Made by a program: the position numbers and the translations under genes
Part shown: positions 34,018 to 41,794 of the stretch, one piece after another
Position numbering within the stretch: the first letter of the stretch is position 1
How the letters are laid out: each line of letters begins with the position of its first letter
Assembly (NCBI RefSeq): GCF_001428305.1
Contig: NZ_LMRZ01000005.1
Coordinates: 186,001-250,000 of the forward strand
Length of the DNA stretch: 64,000 nucleotides
Source: Janibacter sp. Soil728
GTDB lineage: Bacteria > Actinomycetota > Actinomycetes > Actinomycetales > Dermatophilaceae
Reading direction: 5' to 3'
The notes under the pieces: model-generated
Seen by the model: only the letters and a program-made list of their open reading frames with translations
Databases searched by the model: none
What the model was told of the DNA's origin: nothing

Positions 34018-35183
34018 AGCGCGAAGTAGTCGTTGTTGGTGCTGGGGTCGTCGGTGTGGCGCTCGCTCATACGTTGTCCGAGCGTGACGGCGTCACTGTC
34101 ACCGTCCTCGATCAGTGCGTGCAGGAGCCTCTCGGGTCGACCGCCTTTGCGCCGGGATTCGTCGGGGTCTACAACGACGTTCCGGTCTTGACGCGGTTGG
34201 CGCGAGATTCGGCCGCCGTCTACGACGCAGCCGGCGTCGGGTTCCGACGCTCCGGCGGGCTGGAGGTCGCCACATCGGATGCGGGAGTTGCCGAGATCGA
34301 GAGCCGCGTCGAGTCAGCCCGGGCGAAGGGGCTCCGTGCGGAGCTGCTGGGCCCGGCAGACCTGCCAGCCTCGGTGACCGCGTTCGTCGACACCTCGAAC
34401 GTGCTCGCGGCAGGTCACTTCCCCGATGACGGCTCAGCCGACGTGCAGGTTCTGACACTCGGCCTCAAAACGCAGGCGATCGAACGGGGCGCACGGTTCC
34501 TGCCAAGCCAGAGAGTCACGGGCATCAACCCGCACGGCACAGGCGCAGTCGTGACCACAGAGTCCGGAGATCGCTTCGCCGCAGACGACATCGTGCTCGC
34601 CGGCGGGATCTGGGGGCCGACTCTTGCCTCGCTGGTCGGTCTGGATCTGCCGTTGTTTCCTGTTGCGCACCCCTACGTCTACGACTCGGCTGCGACGGTG
34701 TGGGATGACGGGCCTTTCGTGCGCTGGCCCGAGCACCATGTGTACTCGCGGATTCACGGCGATCGGCTGGGGATCGGCAGCTACGATCACCGACCCGTTC
34801 CGGTAGAGCAGGGCGAACTCGCTTCTGGCGCAGGGCTCCAATGGTCAACGGACTTCGGTCCTGTCATCGAGTCCGCCCAGCGACTTCTGCGTCCTGAGGT
34901 CCGATTCGCCCCAGAGTCCCGGGTCAACGGCGTCTTCGCGATGACGCCGGACAATTTACCGTTCCTTGGCCGTCTGACCGAGTCGGAGAGCGTGTGGATG
35001 GCGCAGGCCATCTGGGTGACTCACGCCGCAGGAGCTGCCGTGATGCTGACCGAAGCCATGTTCGAGGGGTCTGAGCTGCCTGGCGAGCTGCGCGTCTCCA
35101 GGTTCGAGGGAACCAGCTCCGACGTTCTCGACGAGCGCGCGATGCGCCTCTACCGTGACATCTACGCCAACGACTCCCAATGA
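34014..35183 (+). CDS. FAD-dependent D-amino-acid oxidase family oxidoreductase
   Basis: 389 residues. KREVVVVGAGVVGVALAHTLSERDGVTVTVLDQ is the FAD dinucleotide-binding motif; FAPGFVGVYND, a central substrate domain and VFAMTPDNLPFLGRLTESESVWMAQAIWVTHAAGAAVMLTEAM complete the DAO fold, closest in style to the dehydrogenase domain of sarcosine/dimethylglycine dehydrogenases, but without their C-terminal folate domain. GTG start with AAGGAGAAGTT. Lower G+C than the flanking chromosome. Substrate unknown. Confidence 0.82.
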   Translation: MKREVVVVGAGVVGVALAHTLSERDGVTVTVLDQCVQEPLGSTAFAPGFVGVYNDVPVLTRLARDSAAVYDAAGVGFRRSGGLEVATSDAGVAEIESRVESARAKGLRAELLGPADLPASVTAFVDTSNVLAAGHFPDDGSADVQVLTLGLKTQAIERGARFLPSQRVTGINPHGTGAVVTTESGDRFAADDIVLAGGIWGPTLASLVGLDLPLFPVAHPYVYDSAATVWDDGPFVRWPEHHVYSRIHGDRLGIGSYDHRPVPVEQGELASGAGLQWSTDFGPVIESAQRLLRPEVRFAPESRVNGVFAMTPDNLPFLGRLTESESVWMAQAIWVTHAAGAAVMLTEAMFEGSELPGELRVSRFEGTSSDVLDERAMRLYRDIYANDSQ

Positions 35184-35421
35184 ACGGTCTGAGAGGTGCC
35201 CTGAGGAGGGCCCGCCCATCCAGCCGTCAGACGGCTTCGGAAATTGCCACCAAGTCATAGACTCGTTCTGGACTCATAAATCCAAAACGTGCTCGTGCGT
35301 CGTGCCGCTGCTCGTCGAGCACCTCCACGCCGCACGAGTGTGTGCGAGGACTTGCAGATTCAGAACAATGCGAGGCCCTTGTAAGTTGGCGATAACACCA
35401 CGAACCGCGAAGGCTTCTCTA
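35184..35421. other. gene-less, AT-richer stretch
   Basis: 238 bases without a supportable gene. A frame on the plus strand is open but its product (many Cys, no family pattern) does not look like protein before the acetyltransferase start at 35422. No clear promoter or terminator seen. Confidence 0.5.
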
Positions 35422-35893
35422 ATGCTGCGCCCTCCCTCGATCGACCTGCGCCCATTTCACGCATCTGACACGGCATTCTTCGCTGGCATGGCCTCTGACG
35501 AACGGGTGACCCGCTTCATTGGAGACGGACAGCCATGGGACCAGCAAACCATCCAAGACCGCATCGACGCAGCACTCCATCAGGACCCGCTCGACATCGT
35601 TGGAGCATCCCGCTGGTTCCTGGCCACAGAGGCAAACGGACCTGTTGGCATCGTGGTTTCCTCGCGCAAGGACGAGGGCATTGAGATCGGCTATTGGGTG
35701 TCACCGGACCATTGGGGCCGCGGCATCGCCGGGGCCATGGTCGATGGCGCCCTGGCCACCATTCCCGACGTCTACGGAACCAAGCAGTTGGTGGCCCGCG
35801 TGGACCCGGCCAGCCTCCGCGAAGCTTCTCACCCGCCGCGGATTCCAACTTGCGACCAACCACGACGGACTTGACCACTACACCCTGGCGTAG
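35422..35893 (+). pseudogene. GNAT acetyltransferase, frameshifted near its end
   Basis: The first frame gives IDLRPFHASDTAFFAGMASDERVTRFIGDGQPW and IEIGYWVSPDHWGRGIAGAMVDGAL, the GNAT acetyl-CoA site. After VARVDPA, near 35810-35825, the family pattern ASAKLLTRRGFQL continues only in the next frame and ends at the TAG at 35891-35893. Loss of about five bases (ACGTC in an expected AACGTCGCCTCCGCGAAG) would explain it. Without correction the product ends in a frameshifted tail (EASHPPRIPTCDQPRRT). A sequencing error is possible, but the site sits beside an integrase remnant. Confidence 0.7.
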
Positions 35894-36263
35894 CGACCGA
35901 ACTCCACCAGGCCACAGCCCCAACGTCGGCGACTCGGGCGGGACATTGGGCCCGCGGACATACTCGGCCGGGGACTGCGCCAGCACTCCGTCGATGACGC
36001 AGGTCCGGTAGAAGTCGGACACCGCTGCCACGCGTCGACTGATTCTGGACGCCTTGTACCGGCGCATCCTGCATCCACCGCACGTACAGCTCGACATGGG
36101 CACGTTCCGCTGCCACGTGGTGCAAGCTGCGTTCCTCGCACCACGTGACGAACGAGCGCAGGTCAGACTCGGTGTGCACTCGCGATTGGCCCTCGAAACG
36201 AGCCAGGTACGCAGCGCAAGCGCGTCGAAGCGAACCGGGCGCTCATCGGCATGTGCGCGTGGA
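35894..36263 (-). pseudogene. tyrosine integrase N-terminal remnant, frameshifted
   Basis: On the minus strand about 36215-36075 reads YLARFEGQSRVHTESDLRSF followed by VTWCEERSLHHVAAERAHVELYVRWMQ, a typical phage-integrase SAM-like domain. Near 36060 the match moves to another frame (ASRISRRVAAVSDFYRTCV, then IDGVLAQSPAEYVRGPNVPPE) and stops at about 35920 against the acetyltransferase end. No start codon and no catalytic domain remain. A decayed XerC/D-like recombinase, different from the intact integrase at 38117. Confidence 0.72.
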
Positions 36264-36266
36264 TCT

Positions 36267-37772
36267 TCAAGGCTGCCTGATCGAACGTCCGGCGTAGCGG
36301 GCCCATGGCTCAGCGGTCTTGTCGGCATGCAGGAACGCGACCTGGGTGCTGTAGCCGAGGGCCTCAGCGACGAGTGACGGTGGGCATTCGAGTACGAGTT
36401 CGCCGATGGCACGGTTGCGGGCGCCGAGGAGGTTCATTCCGAGGTCCCGGAGCCGGTTCATAACCGTGTTCGGGTGCAGGTGACGGCCGGCCAGTGTGCT
36501 GGGGAAGAGCCAGGGGCTCTCGGGCCCGGCGCCGGTTCGGAGGTTTGGCCGCGCGGCGAGGTGCTCGCGAACGAGTGAGGCGAACGGTTCGGGAACGTCG
36601 GTCGGGTGCGCGCCGAGAGTGATACTCATGCCCGTGACACCGTCGTCGACGAAGGTGGTCGGGACGCTGACGACCTTGACGAGCGGCTGGGCGTAGAGCA
36701 GCAGGAGCATCCCGGCAACTCGGTAGGGGAGCGACTCGCTGGTGCCGGTGAGGAGCTCGTGAATCCAGGCGAGCCGCTGGTCCTGACTCAGCGACGGACT
36801 GGTCTTGGCAGACCGGTGCTGGATCGTGACCGCGGTGTTGAGGCGCGCCTTCTTCGCGACTACGAAGAAGGTCCTGATCGCGGTGCGTGTCGTCGGTCCG
36901 GAGGCCAACCACTCGCCGACATCTAGCTGTGTGCAGGTGGCGGCGGTGCGTTGGTATGTCTCGTGAAGCCACACGAGGAACTTCACTGTTTCGGTGATCT
37001 CCTGCTTGGCCGAGTGGACCGGGCCTCGTGTGGACGCGCCTGAGGCTGCCTTGGCCCGGATGCGCCGGAGGTGGTGCCAGGTGGCGAAGTGCTGAACGGG
37101 TTGACGCACCTCGTCCGGGAGCCCGTCGAGCTTGGCGTCGATCCATAGCTCGAAGCGGGGGAGGTAGGGGTCGCGCTGGGGGAGCAGGCCGTGATGCTGC
37201 AGCAGTGCACGCAGATGCTCAGCCTGCTTGCTGGACGCGGCGTCGAGACCTTCGTGGGATACCGGGATGCTGCCGTCGCCCAGCCCGCGAAGCAGTGCCT
37301 GGACCTTCGACGAGCGTTTCCAGACGATGATCGATTCTGGGCGATCCGAGGCGCACAGTGAGTCGACGAGCGCGACCAGCGCAGGGGCGCTCGGCTCACC
37401 GCCGAGCAGCCCCTGGAGGTCGTCGCGCAGGGCGCAGCGGGCGCAGAGCCGGCCGCGGTGGTGTCCGGCTTCGGCGTCGCATCGATCGCAGTGGAAGTCG
37501 TAGGAGAGCTCGGCGCAGGTTGCGCAGATCGGTTGACCGTCGGCGTTGGGCGGGCCCGGCAACAGCCGGTGTTGGAGGCACTCAGGGCAGATGCCCCGGG
37601 TGTGGATGGCGTCGAAGTAGCAGATGTTGCAGAGCCTGCCTTCTGGCCACCTGGCTGCGAGTCGGGGAATGTTCCGGCCGCAGCGCGCGCACGGGTCTTC
37701 GCGGGTGTTCGTAGTTCGCGGTCGACCGCGAACGGTGGAGCGAGGGGAGAGGCCGATCGGTTTCGGATCCAT
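36267..37772 (-). CDS. six-CxxC tyrosine-recombinase-like protein lacking catalytic residues
   Basis: 501 residues. Residues 28-113 hold six CxxC pairs (28/31, 48/51, 62/65, 83/86, 95/98, 110/113), probably zinc-binding. The middle is helical (about 235-360, like a SAM-like core-binding domain: FLVWLHETYQRTAATCTQLDVGEWLASGPTT), and the last 150 residues follow the recombinase fold (AGMLLLLYAQPLVKVVSV, LHPNTVMNRLRDLGMNLLG, VAEALGYSTQVAF). However, the first catalytic Arg, the HxxR and the LGH are absent (LGY instead) and no Tyr lies at the expected place. It is third in an operon with an HTH protein and an intact integrase, so it probably assists recombination or binds DNA. AAGGAG precedes the ATG. 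Confidence 0.72.
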   Translation of the reverse strand: MDPKPIGLSPRSTVRGRPRTTNTREDPCARCGRNIPRLAARWPEGRLCNICYFDAIHTRGICPECLQHRLLPGPPNADGQPICATCAELSYDFHCDRCDAEAGHHRGRLCARCALRDDLQGLLGGEPSAPALVALVDSLCASDRPESIIVWKRSSKVQALLRGLGDGSIPVSHEGLDAASSKQAEHLRALLQHHGLLPQRDPYLPRFELWIDAKLDGLPDEVRQPVQHFATWHHLRRIRAKAASGASTRGPVHSAKQEITETVKFLVWLHETYQRTAATCTQLDVGEWLASGPTTRTAIRTFFVVAKKARLNTAVTIQHRSAKTSPSLSQDQRLAWIHELLTGTSESLPYRVAGMLLLLYAQPLVKVVSVPTTFVDDGVTGMSITLGAHPTDVPEPFASLVREHLAARPNLRTGAGPESPWLFPSTLAGRHLHPNTVMNRLRDLGMNLLGARNRAIGELVLECPPSLVAEALGYSTQVAFLHADKTAEPWARYAGRSIRQP

Positions 37773-37787
37773 CGCTGCTCCTTGGCT

Positions 37788-38120
37788 CTACTCGTCGAGG
37801 ATGTTCGCACGACGCGGCCGCACGGTGCGGTCGAGAGAGACGACGTTCGGCGGGGAAGCCGTACCGGTCTTGCGGACACGTAGGTCGGCAGCGGTGGTGG
37901 TGAGGAGGTCCGCAGGAGTGCATTCGAAGATGTCGCAGAGTGCAGCGACCACCTGCAGCGACATCCGCTCCGGGCGCTGGTTCACCAGGCGGTAGACCTG
38001 CGGCCGCGACAGGACGATGTCGCGTTCGGCCAGCAGGGGAATCAGGTCTGTGGTGTTGTGCAGGCCCCGGGCCGCCATCAGCTCGGCCAGGCGCCACGTG
38101 TAGTCGACCTTGCGCTTCAT
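37788..38120 (-). CDS. XRE-family HTH regulator of the recombinase module
   Basis: 110 residues. A Cro/C1-type HTH spans about 8-75 (WRLAELMAARGLHNTTDLIPLLAERDIVLSRPQVYRLVNQRPERMSLQVVAALCDIFECTPADLL); a short basic tail follows. Its ATG overlaps the integrase stop (ATGA), and the CxxC gene starts 15 bases after its end. Likely the repressor or directionality factor of the element. Confidence 0.82.
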   Translation of the reverse strand: MKRKVDYTWRLAELMAARGLHNTTDLIPLLAERDIVLSRPQVYRLVNQRPERMSLQVVAALCDIFECTPADLLTTTAADLRVRKTGTASPPNVVSLDRTVRPRRANILDE

Positions 38121-39223
38121 GATGTGCCGTCCTCGGTCCTACGTTGCATGGCTTCCTTCACCGTACGGTCCAGCGCGCTCCTGAGAGTGGAGCGTCGGAA
38201 CTCGTCGGAGACGAACTGGTAGATCCCCGTGGTCGAGGCGTGCTCGTGGCCCATCTGGTCCTGGACGAACCTTGGATCCCAGCCCGCTTCGAGCAGGTGG
38301 GTGGCGTACGAGCGGCGGAAGGAGTGCAGATCGAGGCCGTCGGAGAAGCCCAGTTCTTGGCAGTAGCGGCGCACCCGCCGGATCAGGGTTGACTCGACGA
38401 CCAGGCCGCCGCGTTCGCTGGGGAAGAGGTCGAGGGTGCCGGGTTCGCCGCGGCCGTTGGCGAGCCAGTCCTCGAGGATGCCGGGGGTCCAGCGCCACAC
38501 CGCGAGCACACTGCGGGGCTTGTGTGGGGAGCCTCGTCGTGCCTTGCCGTAGCGGACCTTGCAGACGCCGAAGGCACCGAACTCACGGGCGTGTGGGTTG
38601 CGTGCGAAGTCGACGGTCTGGAGGTGCCGCAGTTCGTTAAACCGCAGGCCGTAGGCGTAGGCGATCTTCATCATGACCGCGTCGCGGTACGCGGGTTGCC
38701 AGCCCTTGCGTCCCGACTTGCCGATCCGCTCGACCTCGTCGTCGGCGTGGTCGAAGACCCCGCTGATCTCTTCGCGGGTGTACGGGCGCTTGGTCGGGCG
38801 GCCGTCGTACTCCTGAACGTGGGAAGCGGTGTTCCAGTCGAAGAAGACCTGGGCGGGGTGGGTGCCGAAGTAGTTCTCGCAGATCCGGTCCCACCCGTAG
38901 TCGGGGTTGCTGATGTAGCTGGTGAACGCGCGGAGCGCGGAGTGGTAGCCGCGGAGCGTCGAGTGGGAGACGTGGTTGACGGTGCGCAGGTCTGCGGAGA
39001 ACTCCTCGACCATGGCTGGCGTCCAGTTCCATGGGTCCTCGTTGACGTGGGCGATGAACCGTTGCACGCAGCGCAGCCGCTGCTCGATGGTGGCGAACTG
39101 GAGGTTGCGTGACAGCTGCTGGTTACGCCAGCCGTCAAACATCTTCTGGAGGACCTGTTCGTCGGGCCGGAGGACCGGTACCGACTGCACCAGGTGGACT
39201 CGTCCTGAGCCGTCAATCTGCAT
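38117..39223 (-). CDS. tyrosine-type site-specific recombinase/integrase
   Basis: 368 residues. N-terminal SAM-like core-binding domain (about 20-125, WRNQQLSRNLQFATIEQRLRCVQRFIAH) and catalytic domain (about 150-350) with AYGLRFNELRHL for the first Arg, then His300 and Arg303 (HSFR), His326 (MGHEH) and the nucleophile Tyr335 (TTGIY). All the standard R-K-H-R-H-Y positions appear filled. GGGAGTTTCG precedes the ATG. First gene of the three-gene operon; it faces a repeat-rich noncoding region that may hold its attachment site. Confidence 0.9.
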   Translation of the reverse strand: MQIDGSGRVHLVQSVPVLRPDEQVLQKMFDGWRNQQLSRNLQFATIEQRLRCVQRFIAHVNEDPWNWTPAMVEEFSADLRTVNHVSHSTLRGYHSALRAFTSYISNPDYGWDRICENYFGTHPAQVFFDWNTASHVQEYDGRPTKRPYTREEISGVFDHADDEVERIGKSGRKGWQPAYRDAVMMKIAYAYGLRFNELRHLQTVDFARNPHAREFGAFGVCKVRYGKARRGSPHKPRSVLAVWRWTPGILEDWLANGRGEPGTLDLFPSERGGLVVESTLIRRVRRYCQELGFSDGLDLHSFRRSYATHLLEAGWDPRFVQDQMGHEHASTTGIYQFVSDEFRRSTLRSALDRTVKEAMQRRTEDGTS

Positions 39224-39266
39224 CGAAACTCCCGAAATTCCCGTTACATCCAGTGATTCAATGATG

Positions 39267-39475
39267 CATCTGATGAGACGTCAAGGGTGTTTGTGCAGGT
39301 CAGCGGCGTGTCCCTGAGGCCGCCATCCACGCCAATCGCCGGTCAACCGCGGCCGTCTGCCCCTATGAGCGCCCCTGCCACTCCAGTATTTATGCAGGTC
39401 AACGGCCACTTTCATCGCCGGCAGCGGGGGTGGTGGGGGGGGTGGGGGGAGCCTGTGAAGTTGATTCATCTGATG
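39267..39475. repeat. paired direct repeats upstream of the integrase
   Basis: CATCTGATG occurs at 39267-39275 and 39467-39475, exactly 200 bases apart. Between them TTTGTGCAGGTCAGCGGC (39290-39307) and TTTATGCAGGTCAACGGC (39389-39406) match at 16 of 18 bases. They are candidates for recombinase arm or core sites. Confidence 0.55.
39426..39449 (+). other. G-rich tract, possible G-quadruplex
   Basis: Runs of five, eight and six G with a GG pair between them, separated by single Ts, on the plus strand. The pattern could form a G-quadruplex. Confidence 0.45.
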
Positions 39476-39949
39476 CAATACGCAGCCTACAGACTGACAT
39501 AATGTGGATTATCGGCGTTCTGGGGACAGGCGGGTCAGGATCGCTTCTGGGGCTAGGGCCTCGTCCACGGATGCTGTTGAGAAGCCACTGCCGACGACTG
39601 CCCTCGACGCGCGCGATGCTCTGCCGGAATCCACTGTGGTGGAGGTCTGCCGCTACGTCGGTCCTGACGCCAGGTCCTCCTGCAGCAGCGCGTCCAGCGT
39701 CCGGCCTCCGCGCTGGCCAACGCTAGGCCTGCCAGTGCCGCAAGACGACCCTGGGGCCCTCGATGACGGACCCCCTCGACGACGGACCTCACGGGCGTGC
39801 AGCGGTGGGCTCGCTGGTGCCTCGCCCCTTGGCGTCCGGCCCCTTTCGCGGGGCCATCTGTCGAGGTCTCTTGTGCTTTCAGTAGACGACCCGAGAAGTA
39901 ATCTGACATAACGTACGAGCGCAGTTGCCCAGATGCGCCCGGCTGAGCA

Positions 39950-40237
39950 TTGACCTCGTGGCCAACGCGTGCCAACGAGGCTCGCTACTTCAAGAACGCG
40001 TACCACCACGTCTTCACGGTCGAGCCGACAGCGAAGGCCGAGCAGATCGTCGACTGGGTGACCCGGATCCTGCGAGAGGAGCGGGACATCGTCATCTCCT
40101 CCCCCGCACTCGAAGCCAGCCTCGCCGAGGTCGACGGGATCCGGTGGGCGCACGTCTTCTACGAGTCCGGCCTGGCAGTCAACGTCCTCTACACGCTCGC
40201 CGAGGGTGGCAAACGTGCTGACGGCTCCAAGCCCTAG
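39950..40237 (+). CDS. hypothetical protein, probably truncated at its start
   Basis: About 95 residues from a TTG at 39950, but coding character begins only around NEARYFKNAYHHVFTVEPTA and runs to LYTLAEGGKRADGSKP. The body (AEQIVDWVTRILREERDIVI, SSPALEASLAEVDGIRWAHV) is protein-like, with acidic helices, yet I recognise no family. No ribosome site at the TTG, so the true N-terminus may have been lost at the element boundary. Next to another broken frame at 40244. Confidence 0.4.
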   Translation: MTSWPTRANEARYFKNAYHHVFTVEPTAKAEQIVDWVTRILREERDIVISSPALEASLAEVDGIRWAHVFYESGLAVNVLYTLAEGGKRADGSKP

Positions 40238-40243
40238 GAGGGC

Positions 40244-40362
40244 ATGAACGCGCCCGAGGATCTCGCGGCCTTCAAGTGGGCCCGGCAGAAGTCGAAGCTG
40301 GCTGGCACCATTCGCGGCACCTGTTTCGTCATCAAGGCCGACTACTGGCCTGACCGGCTTCA
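40244..40362 (+). pseudogene. truncated reading frame
   Basis: GGAGGGC precedes an ATG at 40244; the product begins MNAPEDLAAFKWARQKSKL and reads well to about residue 39 (KADYWPDRL), after which it runs antisense into the 2H-phosphoesterase gene and loses protein character. Probably the start of a gene cut off when the island was joined here. Function unknown. Confidence 0.35.
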
Positions 40363-40926
40363 GTCGACGAGCGGTCGGCGGGCTGTGCGCACACCCTGTC
40401 CCAGACCGAAGCGTCGCTCCAGAATCCAGTCACCCGACGGCTGCTCGGTCAGCAGTGCAACCGAAGTCGTGACCACGCAGATCGGCAGCCGGGCGTCCAC
40501 CTCGGTTGCTGCGGAGCGCATGGCGTCGAGTGGTGCGTGGTCGGCGATCGTCAGGTGCGGGACGACCTCTGCGTGCTCACCACCGTAGGGCTGATACGCG
40601 GGGAACTCGACAACGACGAGATCGATGAGACCTCGCAGCTGCACGTCCGCATCGGAGGCGAGCCACAGGACCTTGTCACCGAACCACTGGGTCCCGACAA
40701 GGCAGTGCTCGAAGGGAGCAGCCTGCCGGAATATCGATTCGAGTCGGGCCACGATCGTGGCATCGAGCTGGTCGAGCGGGACGAAGGGGAAGAGCACCGT
40801 CACGTGGGGCGGCACTCCCCTGCCCGCCATCGGGTCCAGATCGCGTCGGATGTCGCCCACGGCAGGCTCGACCTCGGGCACCTCCACGACGAGCGCCGTC
40901 CGCAGAACGCTCCCCTGTCGAGTCAT
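40360..40926 (-). CDS. 2'-5' RNA ligase/2H phosphoesterase family protein
   Basis: 188 residues with the two HxT/S motifs of the 2H superfamily: PHVTVLFPFV (about residues 40-49) and PHLTIADHAP (about 122-131). The duplicated fold places both histidines in one active site that acts on 2',3'-cyclic or 2'-5' phosphodiesters of RNA or nucleotides. ATG at 40926. First gene of the chromosome-like segment after the island. Confidence 0.85.
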   Translation of the reverse strand: MTRQGSVLRTALVVEVPEVEPAVGDIRRDLDPMAGRGVPPHVTVLFPFVPLDQLDATIVARLESIFRQAAPFEHCLVGTQWFGDKVLWLASDADVQLRGLIDLVVVEFPAYQPYGGEHAEVVPHLTIADHAPLDAMRSAATEVDARLPICVVTTSVALLTEQPSGDWILERRFGLGQGVRTARRPLVD

Positions 40927-40947
40927 CCGACCATCATGGTCCTTCGC

Positions 40948-41343
40948 TCAGGCCGGCGGCGCGAAGAACTCCAGGGCGATGTTGTCCGGGTCCCGGAAGG
41001 AGATGCCCGACCCGTAGGACGCGTCCTTGACCCCGCTGTGGCTGATGCCCAGACCGTCGAGGGTGGACACCCAGGTCTCGAGCTCGCTGCGCTCGATCGC
41101 GAAGGCGATGTGGTCCAGCCCGGTCTGCTTCTCGTCGAACGAGCCCGTGGCGGACGAACCCGTGTGGGTGTGGACCCCGAAGAGGGTGCCGCCCCCGAGA
41201 GCGAAGACCGCGTGGTGGAAGGCGCCCGACTCCTCGTCCTCGTCGAGGACGGGATCGGCGCCGAAGAGCTGGCTGTACCAGCGGGTGCTGGCCTCCAGGT
41301 CCGTGACGGTGATGGCGACGTGGGTCAGGGCAGGGAACGGCAT
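40948..41343 (-). CDS. VOC family (glyoxalase/dioxygenase-like) protein
   Basis: 131 residues, two beta-alpha-beta-beta-beta halves: ALTHVAITVTDLEASTRWYSQLFGADPV and GLDHIAFAIERSELETWVSTLDGLGI, ending ISFRDPDNIALEFFAPP. The two H residues at the strand starts (THVAI, DHIAF) and the final E (LEFF) are likely metal ligands. Reaction unknown. ATG at 41343 after CGGAGGTCGCC. Confidence 0.87.
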   Translation of the reverse strand: MPFPALTHVAITVTDLEASTRWYSQLFGADPVLDEDEESGAFHHAVFALGGGTLFGVHTHTGSSATGSFDEKQTGLDHIAFAIERSELETWVSTLDGLGISHSGVKDASYGSGISFRDPDNIALEFFAPPA

Positions 41344-41505
41344 GGCGACCTCCGTGAGCACCAGGTCGGGTCCGTGGTGCCCGGGGGATCTGGCAAGCGG
41401 ACGCCGGCGACGACTGGTGGGTCAAGCATCGCGCTCAGGCACAGTGGGCGCAAGAGTCTGCGACGGTCTCCACGTGCTCACGACATGCGTGCTCAGGATG
41501 TGCGC

Positions 41506-41742
41506 TCAGAACCCGTCGGGGCAGAAGTCGACCTGCGTCGGCGGGGCCAAGGCCTCCTTGGAGACAATGCGGCGGGCCGAGACGTACAACCCCATGACTG
41601 CGTCGCTGTCCTGGGCATCACCTCGGGTCGCGGCCGTGAGGATCTCGGCGGCCTCGGCCTCCATCGTGCGGCCATGGCTGGTCGCGAGCTCCGTCAGTCG
41701 GGTCTCGACGCCTGTGTCGAGGTTGCTGATGGTGAATGTCAT
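41506..41742 (-). CDS. FitA-like ribbon-helix-helix protein, orphan antitoxin candidate
   Basis: 78 residues. TISNLDTGVETRLTELATSHGRTMEAEAAEIL is the FitA/VapB RHH signature. No PIN-domain toxin gene lies on either side (VOC gene downstream, acetyltransferase upstream), so it is an orphan. A GTG three codons upstream is an alternative start. Confidence 0.7.
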   Translation of the reverse strand: MTFTISNLDTGVETRLTELATSHGRTMEAEAAEILTAATRGDAQDSDAVMGLYVSARRIVSKEALAPPTQVDFCPDGF

Positions 41743-41794
41743 CTGGATCACACCCCTTCTCGACTCAAGATACTCGAGCCCGTCGACGGTGTCT

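Larger units (their letters stand above)
39224..39949. other. repeat-rich, gene-less end of the mobile module
   Basis: About 725 bases ahead of the integrase contain direct repeats, a G-rich tract and two copies of CTGACATAA (39494-39502 and 39903-39911). Open frames on both strands have arginine/serine-rich, family-less products and look like chance frames in G+C-rich DNA. Probably the element end plus debris. Confidence 0.5.

Noticed and set aside
35155-35421. N-terminal extension of the acetyltransferase
   Set aside because: Upstream residues are Cys-rich and show no GNAT pattern; the family start fits the ATG at 35422.
39504-39911. Plus-strand gene of 135 residues
   Set aside because: No ribosome site, Arg/Ser/Pro-rich product, no family; better seen as debris.
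39553-40153. Minus-strand frames as transposase
   Set aside because: I looked for DDE or serine recombinase motifs and found none in any frame.
31430-40360. tRNA gene as the island's attachment site
   Set aside because: No cloverleaf or TTCGA-type T-loop with a matching acceptor was found at either side.
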